Positions 25,237 through 34,571 are shown, numbered from the stretch's first letter. The stretch is 64,000 nt of DNA from an uncultured Candidatus Melainabacteria bacterium (GCA_934699705.1 CAKUXD010000002.1:1-64000), one strand, 5' to 3'. Numbers and translations are program-made. The notes: generated by a model from the sequence alone, not told the origin.

Positions 25237-25304
25237 GCTTACACCTCTGAATAGAGTAATCAAGAAGTGGACTTGACTGGAAACAGCAAAAGGTATGGGT
25301 AAGC
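25237..25304 (+). ncRNA. Candidate structured RNA before the zinc-ribbon gene
   Basis: GCTTAC (25237-25242) pairs with GTAAGC (25299-25304). ACC (25243-25245) can extend the stem with GGT (25292-25294), and CTCT-GAAT-AGAG (25245-25256) forms an inner hairpin. The local base composition is much less AT-biased than the surroundings. It ends 18 bases before the next gene. Could be a leader or a processed RNA; no known family is recognised. Confidence 0.3.
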
Positions 25305-25322
25305 GTTAAGTTACAGGGATAG

Positions 25323-25727
25323 TTGTATGTGAAAGTTATTCTACCTATGCTAATTACTCATTGTAACACTAAACATGAACAAGTTGATTGCTGGCATTTA
25401 TTCAGCGAAAAAAATCTAATTGCCAGAAAATTGTTTTTATTTAAGTGTAATATCTGCAAAAAAAATATTGCAGTTCTTGAACAGTATAATAACAAAACTA
25501 ACAAATATTATCGTACGCAATATGTTGGCACAGAATACGAAAATATAATTAAGAAGTTTAATGATAATTTATTTTTTAAAGAAAGTAAATTTAAAATTCC
25601 AAAATCTAAAAATACTTACAAATGGGTTTATGGAATTAATGAAGCCGTTTACGATGTAAAAACAGGCGAAATCGCTGGAGTTAAAAACTACGCTTGCGAT
25701 TTTTACGGTAATAAAATTGAAATTTAA
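25323..25727 (+). CDS. Small zinc-ribbon-like phage protein
   Basis: About 134 residues from a TTG at 25323 (AGGGAT upstream); an ATG at 25347 is the alternative. It contains FKCNICKKNI, a CxxC knuckle, with other Cys/His nearby (HCNTKHEQVDCWHL), so a zinc site is likely. The C-terminal half is strand-rich. It lies just before the HNH gene and the packaging module. Not recognised. Confidence 0.55.
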   Translation: MYVKVILPMLITHCNTKHEQVDCWHLFSEKNLIARKLFLFKCNICKKNIAVLEQYNNKTNKYYRTQYVGTEYENIIKKFNDNLFFKESKFKIPKSKNTYKWVYGINEAVYDVKTGEIAGVKNYACDFYGNKIEI

Positions 25728-25765
25728 TATACTATTGTATAAACTAATTAATTAATTAATGCATG

Positions 25766-25820
25766 TGCTAACGTGATTGTTTTCTTTTCTAATTCTTAGA
25801 CATAACGTTAGCTTTTTTTT
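25766..25820 (+). terminator. Long-loop intrinsic terminator before the HNH gene
   Basis: GCTAACGT (25766-25773) pairs with the last eight bases of AACGTTAGC (25804-25812), followed by eight T. The 30-base loop is unusually long. The HNH start codon follows only 5 bases after the T-run. Confidence 0.6.
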
Positions 25821-25825
25821 AAAAT

Positions 25826-26125
25826 ATGGCAAGAAAATTTAGTAAAAGTTTTTATAATTCAACTCGCTGGAAAAATGTGCGTGAAGCTTACACTTTAAGT
25901 AAATTTGGAATATGTGAACGATGTGGACAACCAAACGCAAAACAAGTTCATCATAAAATATATCTAACTCCAGACAATATTAATAATCCAGAAGTTAGTT
26001 TGAATTTTAATAATTTAGAATTGCTCTGTGATACTTGTCATCAAAATGAACACTTTGAAAAGTATTCGCCAGTAGCTATAGGACTAGAGTTCAATACTAA
26101 TGGACAAGTTGTAAAAAAAAAATAA
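25826..26125 (+). CDS. HNH endonuclease of the packaging module
   Basis: 99 residues. HNH core: CERCGQPNAKQVHHKIYLTP with the catalytic HH, later LELLCDTCHQNEH, and two CxxC zinc knuckles. HNH proteins placed directly before terS/terL, as here, work with the terminase during genome packaging in many HK97-head phages with cohesive ends. No Shine-Dalgarno precedes the ATG, which follows the T-run of a terminator; leaderless or internal initiation is possible. Confidence 0.9.
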   Translation: MARKFSKSFYNSTRWKNVREAYTLSKFGICERCGQPNAKQVHHKIYLTPDNINNPEVSLNFNNLELLCDTCHQNEHFEKYSPVAIGLEFNTNGQVVKKK

Positions 26126-26139
26126 TTAAAATAAAAAAG

Positions 26140-26224
26140 CCCCCTTACATTTTTTCTTTTTATTTCTAACAAAAGACCGAGCGCTTACCTTTGGAAAACA
26201 AATGGATAAAATTTTTAAGGGGGG
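26140..26224. repeat. Long-span inverted repeat before terS, candidate packaging site
   Basis: CCCCCTTA (26140-26147) and TAAGGGGG (26216-26223) are perfect complements 68 bases apart. They are by far the most G/C-rich tracts in this AT-rich stretch. The element lies in the 207-base gap between the HNH and small terminase genes, where cos or pac sites are often found. Confidence 0.4.
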
Positions 26225-26332
26225 TGGTAACACAGTAAATAAGTGGTTATAAAGCTTATAGAAGTAAAAAACTATGAAAAACAGGTCGATAGGAAAGCTT
26301 TTAAGCCGTAATTAAGATAATAGAGGTTTTTT

Positions 26333-26728
26333 ATGGATAAAAATATTATGTGGTTTAAGGTAGACAGAGAAATAAATTTTTATCCGTATGAAATAAAAAA
26401 CAAAATAAAAGATGCTTTTATTCGCAAACTAAAGCCTTATTTTGCAGATGTTGACGAAAATAAAAAACTAATCTGCCGTACTACGTTAATAAGTTTTGCG
26501 ATAAGTTTAACAGAATTAATCAACATTGAAAAAGTTTTATTAAAATCTACTCCAACGATTAAGTACAATAATGGGGGTGGTCAACGAGGTATTAAGGATA
26601 ATCCGCTTTATGACAGACGTGATAAATTAACAAAAACAATGCTTCTTTTATACCGCCAGCTTTTAAGCTTAAAAAGTGATTATATAGCGGAAGACGACCC
26701 ATTTTTAGAATTTATTAAAAAGAAGTAA
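26333..26728 (+). CDS. terS: Terminase small subunit (P27-like)
   Basis: 131 residues immediately before the large terminase (1-base gap). The central segment GGGQRGIKDNPLYDRRDKLT and the C-terminal helix are typical of P27-family small terminases, which bind the packaging site and recruit TerL. AGAGG lies before the ATG. The N-terminal part is divergent, so the call rests also on position. Confidence 0.7.
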   Translation: MDKNIMWFKVDREINFYPYEIKNKIKDAFIRKLKPYFADVDENKKLICRTTLISFAISLTELINIEKVLLKSTPTIKYNNGGGQRGIKDNPLYDRRDKLTKTMLLLYRQLLSLKSDYIAEDDPFLEFIKKK

Positions 26729-26729
26729 A

Positions 26730-28385
26730 ATGAATTATTTTTTTAAATACAATACAAAAATTCAGAATGGCGAAATTATAACAAGCGACAAAGTTAAACG
26801 AGTTTATAAACGCTTAGTTGCTGACATATTGAATGGTGAAAAGTTTGTATTTGACGAAAAAAAATCAAATCATGCGATAGAATTTATTGAAAATTTCTGC
26901 AAACATAGTAAAGGTCAATTTGCAGATAAACCAGTTATATTAGAATTATGGGAAAAAGCTTTAATATCTGCAACGTTTGGGATTGTTGATAAAGACACTC
27001 GCTTACGCAGATTTAGAGAGGTTTTGCTTGTAATTGGTAAAAAGAACGGAAAATCGTTATTAGCAAGTGCAATAAGTTTATATATGCTAATGGCTGACGG
27101 CGAAAACGGAGCAGAATGTTATTGCGCCGCAACCAAAAGGGAACAAGCAAAAATTGTATTTGGTGAATGTGAAAGAATGGTGCGAAAATCGCCAGCATTG
27201 ACTAAATATATCAAAAGCAGAATTAACTGTTTAAGTTTTCCTCTTACGGAAAGTTTTTTAAAGCCTTTGTCGGCTGATAGCAACACCGAAGACGGTTTAA
27301 ACATAAGCTATGCTGGATTGGATGAAATTCACGCTTGGCAAACGTTAGATTTATATAATATTATTGCAGACGGCGTATCTGCTCGTCTTGAGCCATTATT
27401 ATTCTTAACTACAACGGCTGGATTTATCCGACAAGGTTTGTATGACAACAAATACGAATATGCTGAAAAAGTTTTAAATGGAATTGTTCAAGATGATACT
27501 TTTTTGCCAATAATTTACGAACTTGATTTACGTCAAGAATGGCAAGATGAAAGTTGCTGGATAAAAGCAAATCCGAATTTGGGCGTAAGTAAAAGTATAG
27601 AATATTTGCGTCGTAAAATTGCCAAAGCAAAAGCGGACTCTTTAGAATTAAAAAATATCTTAACTAAAGAGTTTAATGTTCGTGAAACATCCATTCAGGT
27701 ATGGCTTAATTTTGAGGATGCGGTTAATGAAGCAACTTACAATATTAAAGACAAAAAGCCAATATATTTTATCGCAGGTACTGACCTATCTAAAACAACT
27801 GATTTAACTAGTGCTTGTGCTTTGTGGCTAGTGCCGAACGATGAAATAATTTATGTTTCTTCGATGTATTGGTTACCGTATGAATTACTTGATAAACGTA
27901 GCAAAGAGGATAAAATACCGTATGATAAATGGTATGAACAGGGATTGTTGAGAGTTTCCAACGGAAACAAAGTTGATTATGACGATGTTGTAGATTGGTA
28001 CAAAGAATTTTCGCAAATAAATAATTGTACAATGTACCAGCATGGATATGATAGCTGGAGTTCAACTTCATTCATTAAGCAAATGACATATACTTTTGGC
28101 GATGTTCATGAAGCAGTAATTCAGGGCAAAAAAACTTTATCAAATCCAATGCGAATGCTAGGTGCGGATTTAAAAAGTAAGAAAGTAAATTATAACAATA
28201 ATTCTATTACTCGTTGGTGCTTAACGAACGTAAAAGCTGACGTTGATAAAAACGATAATATCCAGCCAATGAAAACATCCAACACAAAACAAAGAATTGA
28301 CGGTTTTGCGGCGATGTTAAACGCGTATGTCAGATATACGCTAGAAAAAACGGACTATATGAATTTAATTAATAGAAGACGATAA
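26730..28385 (+). CDS. terL: Terminase large subunit
   Basis: 551 residues, full length. The ATPase domain has the Walker A-like GKKNGKS and Walker B with catalytic Glu in YAGLDEIH. The nuclease domain has the first Asp in AGTDLSKTTD and the later acidic residues around VDYDDVVDWY and RIDGFAAM. Terminase_1 family, the motor and nuclease that packages DNA into HK97-type heads. Confidence 0.95.
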   Translation: MNYFFKYNTKIQNGEIITSDKVKRVYKRLVADILNGEKFVFDEKKSNHAIEFIENFCKHSKGQFADKPVILELWEKALISATFGIVDKDTRLRRFREVLLVIGKKNGKSLLASAISLYMLMADGENGAECYCAATKREQAKIVFGECERMVRKSPALTKYIKSRINCLSFPLTESFLKPLSADSNTEDGLNISYAGLDEIHAWQTLDLYNIIADGVSARLEPLLFLTTTAGFIRQGLYDNKYEYAEKVLNGIVQDDTFLPIIYELDLRQEWQDESCWIKANPNLGVSKSIEYLRRKIAKAKADSLELKNILTKEFNVRETSIQVWLNFEDAVNEATYNIKDKKPIYFIAGTDLSKTTDLTSACALWLVPNDEIIYVSSMYWLPYELLDKRSKEDKIPYDKWYEQGLLRVSNGNKVDYDDVVDWYKEFSQINNCTMYQHGYDSWSSTSFIKQMTYTFGDVHEAVIQGKKTLSNPMRMLGADLKSKKVNYNNNSITRWCLTNVKADVDKNDNIQPMKTSNTKQRIDGFAAMLNAYVRYTLEKTDYMNLINRRR

Positions 28386-28386
28386 A

Positions 28387-29568
28387 ATGATTTCAGATTT
28401 TTTTAAAAACCTTTTTAATGGGAAAATAAAAACAAGTGATAAAACATATACAAGCGTAAAGCCTTACAATACATACATTCCAAGATTTTTCAATTATTCT
28501 GGTAAATCTTACGATTACTTAATGTATCGCGCTTGCATTGATTGTATCTCAAAACAAATTGCAAAATTAACGCCGACAATCACGCTAACAACGGCGAATA
28601 ATTTTTATAAAAATTTAAAATTCTTACTAGAATATAAGCCTAATGAATTTATGACGCGTTATGAGTTCTTCTATAAAGTAACAAGTATGTTATTCGATAA
28701 GAATAATTGCTTTATATATCAAAGAATTATTGACGGTGTTATTACTGGTTTTTATCCGATAGAATACTCAGAGATTGAGTTTGTTGAAGACGGAAATGAA
28801 ATTTATGCAAAATTCTCGTTTTTGAATAGAGGATATGACGTAGTAATTCCATATAGCGAATTAATTCACTTGCGCCGACATTACAATGATAACGAATTAT
28901 TTGGAAGTTCACAAACTGAAATTTTACAACCTTTGTTTGAAGTTTTAAGGGCAATTGATAGCGGAATGATTAACTCTGTTGAAGCAAGTTCACAATTGCG
29001 AGGGGTTATAAAATACGCTGGGGTCTTAAATCAAGATGATTTGGACTATTACAAAGACCGATTTGTAAAAGAATATATGCAAAATGACGGCATCGGCGCA
29101 ATGGATTCCAAGGCGGATTTTGTTCCGATAAAAGTTGAGCCAAAAAGCATTAATGCAAGCCAACAAAAAATAGTATTAGATTATTTTGCTTACAATTTTG
29201 GAGTTTCAGAAAATCTATTAAAAGGTGTATCGACAGAAGACGAATATAACGCGTTTTTTGAATTAACTATAGAGCCGTTATTGGTTCAAATGAGTTTAGA
29301 ATTAACAACCAAAATTTTTAATCGTGAAGAAATTGAATGCGGTAATAAGATTTTATTGACTGCCAACAAATTATTGTTTGCAAGTGTTTCGACAAAGACT
29401 GCAATGGCTAAAGAGATAATGCCTTTGGGGTTATTTTCAATTAATGAAATCCGTGATATGTACGGATATAATCCAATAGCGGACGGCGACAAACACATTG
29501 TAAGTTTAAACTATATAGACTTAAAAAATGCAGAAGAGTATCAAATTGGAAAAAAAAAGGACGAATAA
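28387..29568 (+). CDS. Portal protein (HK97 family)
   Basis: 393 residues, one base after terL. Typical features are the N-terminal ACIDCISKQIAKLT helix, the central IPYSELIHLRRHYNDNELFG segment, the YFAYNFGVSENLL stretch after an ASQQKI helix, and the final SINEIRDMYGYNPI with D-G-D-K. Forms the twelve-subunit ring through which DNA enters and leaves the head. Confidence 0.94.
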   Translation: MISDFFKNLFNGKIKTSDKTYTSVKPYNTYIPRFFNYSGKSYDYLMYRACIDCISKQIAKLTPTITLTTANNFYKNLKFLLEYKPNEFMTRYEFFYKVTSMLFDKNNCFIYQRIIDGVITGFYPIEYSEIEFVEDGNEIYAKFSFLNRGYDVVIPYSELIHLRRHYNDNELFGSSQTEILQPLFEVLRAIDSGMINSVEASSQLRGVIKYAGVLNQDDLDYYKDRFVKEYMQNDGIGAMDSKADFVPIKVEPKSINASQQKIVLDYFAYNFGVSENLLKGVSTEDEYNAFFELTIEPLLVQMSLELTTKIFNREEIECGNKILLTANKLLFASVSTKTAMAKEIMPLGLFSINEIRDMYGYNPIADGDKHIVSLNYIDLKNAEEYQIGKKKDE

Positions 29569-29569
29569 A

Positions 29570-30157
29570 ATGCCAAAAGAAAAAAACAAAATTGAAAGAC
29601 GTTGTGTAGAATTCCGATTGAATAAAATTGAAAATTCAAACGACGATATGAAAATTGCTGGAGTTGGGGCGGTTTTTGAAAAACCAACAGTTTTGGTTGA
29701 AATTAGCGGCGTTGAATACAAGGAAGTTGTTGACAGACACGCACTTGACAATGCGGATTTTAAGTATTGTTGCCTTAAATATAACCACGAAAACTCTGTG
29801 CCAATATTGGCTAGAACGAGAAACGGCAGTTTAAAAACCAATATTGATGAAAACGGCTTAGGTTTTGAAGCAAAACTATTTAACACAAGTGTTGCTAGAG
29901 ATATTTACACAATCATACAAGAAGGCGGTTTAGACCAATGCAGTTTTGCGTTTACGGTTAAAAAATCCGAATATGACGAAAAAACGCACACAAGAAGAAT
30001 TTTGGAAATTGACAAAGTATTTGATATTTCTGTTGTTGATGTTCCCGCTTATGAGGATACAACAGTACAAGCGCGTAGTTTTTTTGAGTTGGAGAACAAA
30101 AAAAACTCACTGGAGAGTGAAAAACGCAAAAAATTAAAATTAAAACTTTGTTTGTAG
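29570..30157 (+). CDS. Prohead protease (HK97 family)
   Basis: 195 residues from the ATG at 29570, one base after the portal stop. The herpes/HK97-type serine protease signature is present: KYNHENSVPILAR contains the catalytic His, and LDQCSFAFTVKK has the catalytic Ser. The typical EIDKVFDISVVDVPAYEDT segment follows. It cleaves the capsid delta domain during maturation. A basic Lys-rich tail ends the protein. Confidence 0.93.
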   Translation: MPKEKNKIERRCVEFRLNKIENSNDDMKIAGVGAVFEKPTVLVEISGVEYKEVVDRHALDNADFKYCCLKYNHENSVPILARTRNGSLKTNIDENGLGFEAKLFNTSVARDIYTIIQEGGLDQCSFAFTVKKSEYDEKTHTRRILEIDKVFDISVVDVPAYEDTTVQARSFFELENKKNSLESEKRKKLKLKLCL

Positions 30158-30184
30158 ATTAGGCAAAAAGGAAGGATTAAAAAA

Positions 30185-31384
30185 ATGAAAACAAAAACAA
30201 AAAGATTATTAGAAATTCAAAAAAGAAAAAGAGAATTATGCGAGCAAATCGATGAACTAACAGGAGAAGAGTTAGACAAAGTCGCACAAGAGGTTGAAGA
30301 ACTTGATGAAGAAGAAAAAGAAATTGAAGAAGAAACAGAAAAAAGAAGTAAATTAATGTCTTCTTTATTTTCTTCTAATCCATTAAAAAATGGTTCTGCA
30401 ATTGAAAAACCTAGACAAAGTGTTGCGAGTGAAAAAAGAAGTATTTCTGATATTATCGCAACTCCTGAATATCGTTCAGCATTTTTTAAGAAATTTGCTG
30501 GTGTTGAATTGTCAGACGCTGAGCAACGTGCTTTGTCAACTACAAAGTCATCAATGGGCGTTGCTGTTCCGACAATTACAATGAACAAAGTTTATGAAAA
30601 AATTAGAGAAGGTTCAATTGTTTATCAATTGGTAACTGTATCTAATTTGCGCGGAAATGTTTCGGTCCCAGTTGAAAACTACACTTCTGACGTTTCGCGC
30701 TTAGGCGAAGGAGAAAGCGTAACTATTTCTGACGATACTTTAGACGAATTATTCTTAGGCGCTAAAAAATATATTAAAGCGGTAAAATTAACTTGTGAAT
30801 TAACAAATACTGCAATTGATGCGCTTGAAGAATATGTTGTAAATAGCTTATCTGATAAATTAATGGAAGCTGTTGACTACGATATTATTAATGGCGACGG
30901 TAAAAAGTGTGCAAAGGGTATTATCCCAAGTGTAACTGCAATTACAACAAAAACTGCAGGGGAGTTTGTAAGAGCTGACATTCAGAAGTTATTTGCAAAA
31001 TTACCAGCTAAAGCTAAAAAAGGCGCGGTTTTAATGATGTCAACTGACACATTATATGACCAAGTTCAAAATATTACTGATAATAATGGATATCCAATTT
31101 ACGACGACGACACTAATAAAATTAAAGGTCGTGAAGTAGTTGAATGTGATGACGTTCCGAACGGAGTAATTGTTTTTGGGCGATTTGACAAATATATGTT
31201 TAACTGGGCAAAAGAAGCAGTTATTGACAAATCGTCAGAGGTTGCGTTTTTATCTGGTGATGAAGTGTTTAGAATTTTGGCACTTGCTGACGGTGGAGTT
31301 TTAAACGTGGATGCTTTTGTTGTGATGGATGGCAGAGAAGCAGAAACAGAAACGCCTACAGGTGGACAAGAAGGTAATTCGTAA
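30185..31384 (+). CDS. Major capsid protein (HK97 fold)
   Basis: 399 residues. The first about 100 are a highly charged coiled coil (the scaffolding delta domain, removed by the protease). The mature part starts near residue 105 and shows the HK97 pattern: VPTITMNKVYEKI, later GDGKKCAKGI, then VLMMSTDTLY and IVFGRFDKYMF. AAAGGAAGG precedes the start. The strong hairpin after the gene probably keeps capsid message high. Confidence 0.95.
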   Translation: MKTKTKRLLEIQKRKRELCEQIDELTGEELDKVAQEVEELDEEEKEIEEETEKRSKLMSSLFSSNPLKNGSAIEKPRQSVASEKRSISDIIATPEYRSAFFKKFAGVELSDAEQRALSTTKSSMGVAVPTITMNKVYEKIREGSIVYQLVTVSNLRGNVSVPVENYTSDVSRLGEGESVTISDDTLDELFLGAKKYIKAVKLTCELTNTAIDALEEYVVNSLSDKLMEAVDYDIINGDGKKCAKGIIPSVTAITTKTAGEFVRADIQKLFAKLPAKAKKGAVLMMSTDTLYDQVQNITDNNGYPIYDDDTNKIKGREVVECDDVPNGVIVFGRFDKYMFNWAKEAVIDKSSEVAFLSGDEVFRILALADGGVLNVDAFVVMDGREAETETPTGGQEGNS

Positions 31385-31403
31385 CTAGTCATAATATAAA
31401 CAG

Positions 31404-31436
31404 AAAATGTAGGACTTTTATAAAGTCCTACATTTT
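31404..31436 (+). terminator. Strong hairpin after the capsid gene
   Basis: AAAATGTAGGACTT (31404-31417) pairs with AAGTCCTACATTTT (31423-31436), 14 bp, loop TTATA. The 3' arm ends TTTT, so partial termination is likely; otherwise it would protect the 3' end of the capsid message. The rest of the late operon continues 18 bases later. Confidence 0.7.
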
Positions 31437-31453
31437 ATTAAAAGGATAAAAAA

Positions 31454-31732
31454 TTGAGCATAGAATTAACTGAAGTAAAATCTTATTTAAGAATTTCGTT
31501 TAATGATGACGACGAATATTTAAAATCTTTAATAAAACTTTCTGAAAAATATATTAAAGAACTTACAGGGGTTGAATATAAGCAAGACGATGAGATATAT
31601 AAACAAGCTATTTTATTGTGTATTTCCCATTTCTATTGTAATCGCCAGCCTTTGACAGAAAAAGCAGTTTTAAGTATGCCTTACACGTTTGAAAGTCTAG
31701 TTAAACATATCGGAATGCGTAAAAATGATTGA
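31454..31732 (+). CDS. Head-tail connector protein (gp6/gp15-like)
   Basis: 92 residues starting with TTG, 7 bases after AAAGGA. The pattern LTEVKSYLRISFNDDDEYLK is the hallmark N-terminus of HK97 gp6-like connectors. All-helical; forms the ring under the portal. It overlaps the next gene by 8 bases. Confidence 0.88.
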   Translation: MSIELTEVKSYLRISFNDDDEYLKSLIKLSEKYIKELTGVEYKQDDEIYKQAILLCISHFYCNRQPLTEKAVLSMPYTFESLVKHIGMRKND

Positions 31733-32084
31733 TTTTGGAAAATATGACAAAAAAATAGAAGTTTGGGAAAAAACTTTAACAGACAAAACTGACGACAACG
31801 GTTATAAAATAGCTGAATACCAGTTTAAAAAGGACTTTTTCGCAAAAATTGAAAGCCGTATTGGCGGGTTACTAGGTGGACGTCCAGCAGATACAGTAAT
31901 GTCAAGCGTAACGCATAAAATTTCCTATTTATTTAAAAATTTTCCTATTATAAATCCAGATACACACTTGATTAAATACCAGGGCCACGAATTTGATGTT
32001 AATTATACGCTTGATGCGGATTTATCTAATCAAGAATTACAAGTATTTTGCACGGAAAGAATTAAAAGTGAAAGAAAATTTTGA
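31725..32084 (+). CDS. Head closure protein (SPP1 gp16-like)
   Basis: 119 residues with a beta-barrel pattern: KYDKKIEVWEKTLTDKTDDN at the start, a central FFAKIESRIGG, and a C-terminal SYLFKNFPIINPDTHLIKYQ then EFDVNY. These are common features of the SPP1 gp16 family that seals the connector. It overlaps the neighbours on both sides. Confidence 0.82.
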   Translation: MIDFGKYDKKIEVWEKTLTDKTDDNGYKIAEYQFKKDFFAKIESRIGGLLGGRPADTVMSSVTHKISYLFKNFPIINPDTHLIKYQGHEFDVNYTLDADLSNQELQVFCTERIKSERKF

Positions 32085-32559
32085 TGTAGATTTTAGCGAG
32101 GTTGAAAATTTAACAAACGATTTAAAAGATTTCGCTAAAAATTATTACATAAAAGAAACAAAAAAATTTATGAAAAAAGAAGTAGTAAAAGCTACAAAAA
32201 AAGCAAAACAAATTGCAAAAAGTTCAGTTGGCACTTCAAAAAAAACTAAAAAAAACTGGAAAGAAAAAACAAGTTATCACAAAAATTTTAAAACTGGAAA
32301 AGTTTATGAAGAATCAGACGATTTATGTTGTAGAGTTTACAACTCCTCTAGGCACGCACATTTGATTGAGTATGGACATAGACAAGTACCGAGAGGCCCA
32401 AAAGGAAAATCTAATGAAGGTGGACAAGCTAAAGGTTTTACAGAAGGACAGCATGTTTTAGAAAAAACAAAAATACAATTTTCTGCTGAGTTTGAAATGG
32501 ACTGTAACAAATTTCTTGGGGAATTGGTTGAAAATGGTGTAAATGGTGATTTTAAATGA
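32068..32559 (+). CDS. HK97 gp10-like tail-completion / neck protein
   Basis: 163 residues from a GTG at 32068 that follows GGAAAG, overlapping the head closure stop by 17 bases; longer in-frame starts would overlap far more. Basic, with the gp10 hallmark RVYNSSRHAHLIEYGHRQVP, the so-called VEYG/IEYG motif. Attaches the tail to the head or sets tail length. Confidence 0.85.
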   Translation: MKENFDVDFSEVENLTNDLKDFAKNYYIKETKKFMKKEVVKATKKAKQIAKSSVGTSKKTKKNWKEKTSYHKNFKTGKVYEESDDLCCRVYNSSRHAHLIEYGHRQVPRGPKGKSNEGGQAKGFTEGQHVLEKTKIQFSAEFEMDCNKFLGELVENGVNGDFK

Positions 32560-33020
32560 TAACAACATCAAATATTAATAGTGCGTTAGTTAAGCGTTTA
32601 GAGAATTTGGGGATTTTAATAACAAAAGATATAAAAAATGTACAACCGCCAAGCTTGTATATTAAATATATAGCAAGTAATTCAACAGAAGTTGCAAATG
32701 CGACCTCTCAATTACGTTATAGCTTTGGAATTTATTATTTTTCTGATAAACAGACTTTTTTGGACTTAACAACGCGCGAGAAAGAATTAAAAAAAGCATT
32801 AAAAAAGCCTTTAAAAGTTGAATATACAAACGATAACGAAGATGATAAAAAGATAAAAATTTTGGATATATCTTCAATTGAATTTGATTTTAACGAAGAT
32901 GATTATGTTCTAAATTGTATTATTAATTTTGAATTTATGTTAAGCGACGAAGTTAATAATAGATACGATGATGAATATAATAACGAAGAAATTATGGACG
33001 AATTAGAAATAAGCTATTAA
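32556..33020 (+). CDS. Tail terminator-like protein
   Basis: 154 residues, start overlapping the previous stop by 4 bases (ATGA). The order between gp10-like and sheath genes, the alternating helix and strands, and an acidic C-terminus fit the tail terminator (XkdJ/gpU-like) that caps the tail tube. No strong sequence signature, so the call rests on synteny. Confidence 0.65.
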   Translation: MITTSNINSALVKRLENLGILITKDIKNVQPPSLYIKYIASNSTEVANATSQLRYSFGIYYFSDKQTFLDLTTREKELKKALKKPLKVEYTNDNEDDKKIKILDISSIEFDFNEDDYVLNCIINFEFMLSDEVNNRYDDEYNNEEIMDELEISY

Positions 33021-33038
33021 AAAAAGGAGTAAGGAAAA

Positions 33039-34100
33039 ATGGCAGAATTAACACTAGAAGATTTAAAAGCAAATATTGTTGTTATTTTTAAACAAATTGC
33101 GGCAACAACACTTGCAGTTGGGCAAAAGGGAAGAATTCTATTACTTTACAAAAATGAAAATTTAGAAAATGATTTTAATTTACAAACTTTTAAAAGTGCA
33201 GTTTTTTCTTTAACTGATACAACTTTGGAAAAATATGTTAAATTAATTTTTAGAGGAAAACCTAAAAAGGTAATGGTTTTGGAATATAAAACCGATGTTG
33301 CAAGTGTTTCAAATAAATTAGCAGATTTAAAAAATGAATTTGACTGGATAGCTTCCGCAGATGAAGACGCACAAGGCGATGTTAAAACTTGGGCAATTGA
33401 AAACAAGCGTTTTGCTATGGTTTATAACATTCAAGCTGATAGCAGATTTATCTGTAGTAGTTGCAATAAATCCGCTGTAATGATAGACGACAACGGCAAT
33501 AATGTTGACCTAAACGCTTATGAATTAATGCTCTTATTGGCGGGTCTTGCCGTTGGTTGTCCGTATGATATGAGTATTACATATAAGGTATTTACAGAGT
33601 TGAAGTCTGTTGAAGCGCCTGACACATATAAACAGGGTCAACTTGTTCTATATGCGGAAGAGGAAGGGATAAGACTAGCAAACGGCGATACAACCTTACA
33701 AACCACAAATGAAAATAATCCAGAAGATGCTAAAAGTTTGACGATTTCTGAATGTATGTATAGAGTTGAAAACGACATAGTAAAAGGCTTTAGAACTGGT
33801 TACAAAGGTAGATTTAAAAATAAATATGATAACCAGTGTTTATTTTTCTGTGCAGTAAAACACGGTCTTTTTACAGAATATGAACGTATGGGTATTTTAG
33901 ATCCTAATTACGATAACCGAGTAACAGTCAATATTGAGCGACAACGCAAATTATGGCTGGCTAAAGGTAAAACCGAAGCTGAAAACTGGACAGATGACGA
34001 AGTTTGTAAAAACACTTACAAAAAAGGTATTTTTGCAAAAGCAAATGTTAAATTTTTAGATGCAATGGAAGAAATGGAATTTGAAGTGGATATGTTCTAA
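33039..34100 (+). CDS. Contractile tail sheath protein (XkdK-like)
   Basis: 353 residues with AAAGGAG upstream. The head part LANIVVIFKQIAATTLAVGQKGRIL, in two pieces, the middle ELMLLLAGLAVGCPYDMSIT and the C-terminal DNRVTVNIERQRKLWLAKG are characteristic of PBSX XkdK-type sheaths. It is shorter than T4-like sheaths. Its presence defines the particle as a myovirus-type phage. Confidence 0.9.
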   Translation: MAELTLEDLKANIVVIFKQIAATTLAVGQKGRILLLYKNENLENDFNLQTFKSAVFSLTDTTLEKYVKLIFRGKPKKVMVLEYKTDVASVSNKLADLKNEFDWIASADEDAQGDVKTWAIENKRFAMVYNIQADSRFICSSCNKSAVMIDDNGNNVDLNAYELMLLLAGLAVGCPYDMSITYKVFTELKSVEAPDTYKQGQLVLYAEEEGIRLANGDTTLQTTNENNPEDAKSLTISECMYRVENDIVKGFRTGYKGRFKNKYDNQCLFFCAVKHGLFTEYERMGILDPNYDNRVTVNIERQRKLWLAKGKTEAENWTDDEVCKNTYKKGIFAKANVKFLDAMEEMEFEVDMF

Positions 34101-34150
34101 TTCTAACAAAAACAGTTGATACAAAAATAAAAAATGAAAGGAAAATAAAA

Positions 34151-34561
34151 ATGGGCGTAGAAGAAATCTGGACTGGTGCAGACGGTGAAGTTTGGCTTAA
34201 CAATACTGATAGACTTGGCAATGTTCAAAAAGTTACATTAAAACAAACAAATAAGTTTGAAGATGTTGACGATGTTGATAATTTTTCAACAAAAAAACGC
34301 TTGGTTGGAGTTGAACTAACAGGCGAATTAGTTAAATTTAAAACTGATTTTGCATTTGAAGAAATTATGAAAAAATACAAAAACAAAACACAGCCTGAAA
34401 TTTCGCTTGTTGCACGTTTGACAAACAATGACACTGGCGAAACAAAAAGAATAAGCATTACAGGCATTACACTGGACGGAATGGATATTTTTTCCTTTGA
34501 AAAAGGAAAAGTAAACCAAGATAACATTTCTTTCAGCGCAGTTGATTACGATTTTGTATAA
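34151..34561 (+). CDS. Tail tube protein (XkdM-like)
   Basis: 136 residues. GADGEVWLNNTDRLGNVQKV, FSTKKRLVGVELTGE and the final FSAVDYDF are typical of XkdM-type tubes: a small beta-barrel that stacks inside the sheath. AAAGGAAAA precedes the start. Confidence 0.9.
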   Translation: MGVEEIWTGADGEVWLNNTDRLGNVQKVTLKQTNKFEDVDDVDNFSTKKRLVGVELTGELVKFKTDFAFEEIMKKYKNKTQPEISLVARLTNNDTGETKRISITGITLDGMDIFSFEKGKVNQDNISFSAVDYDFV

Positions 34562-34571
34562 GGTGATAAAA

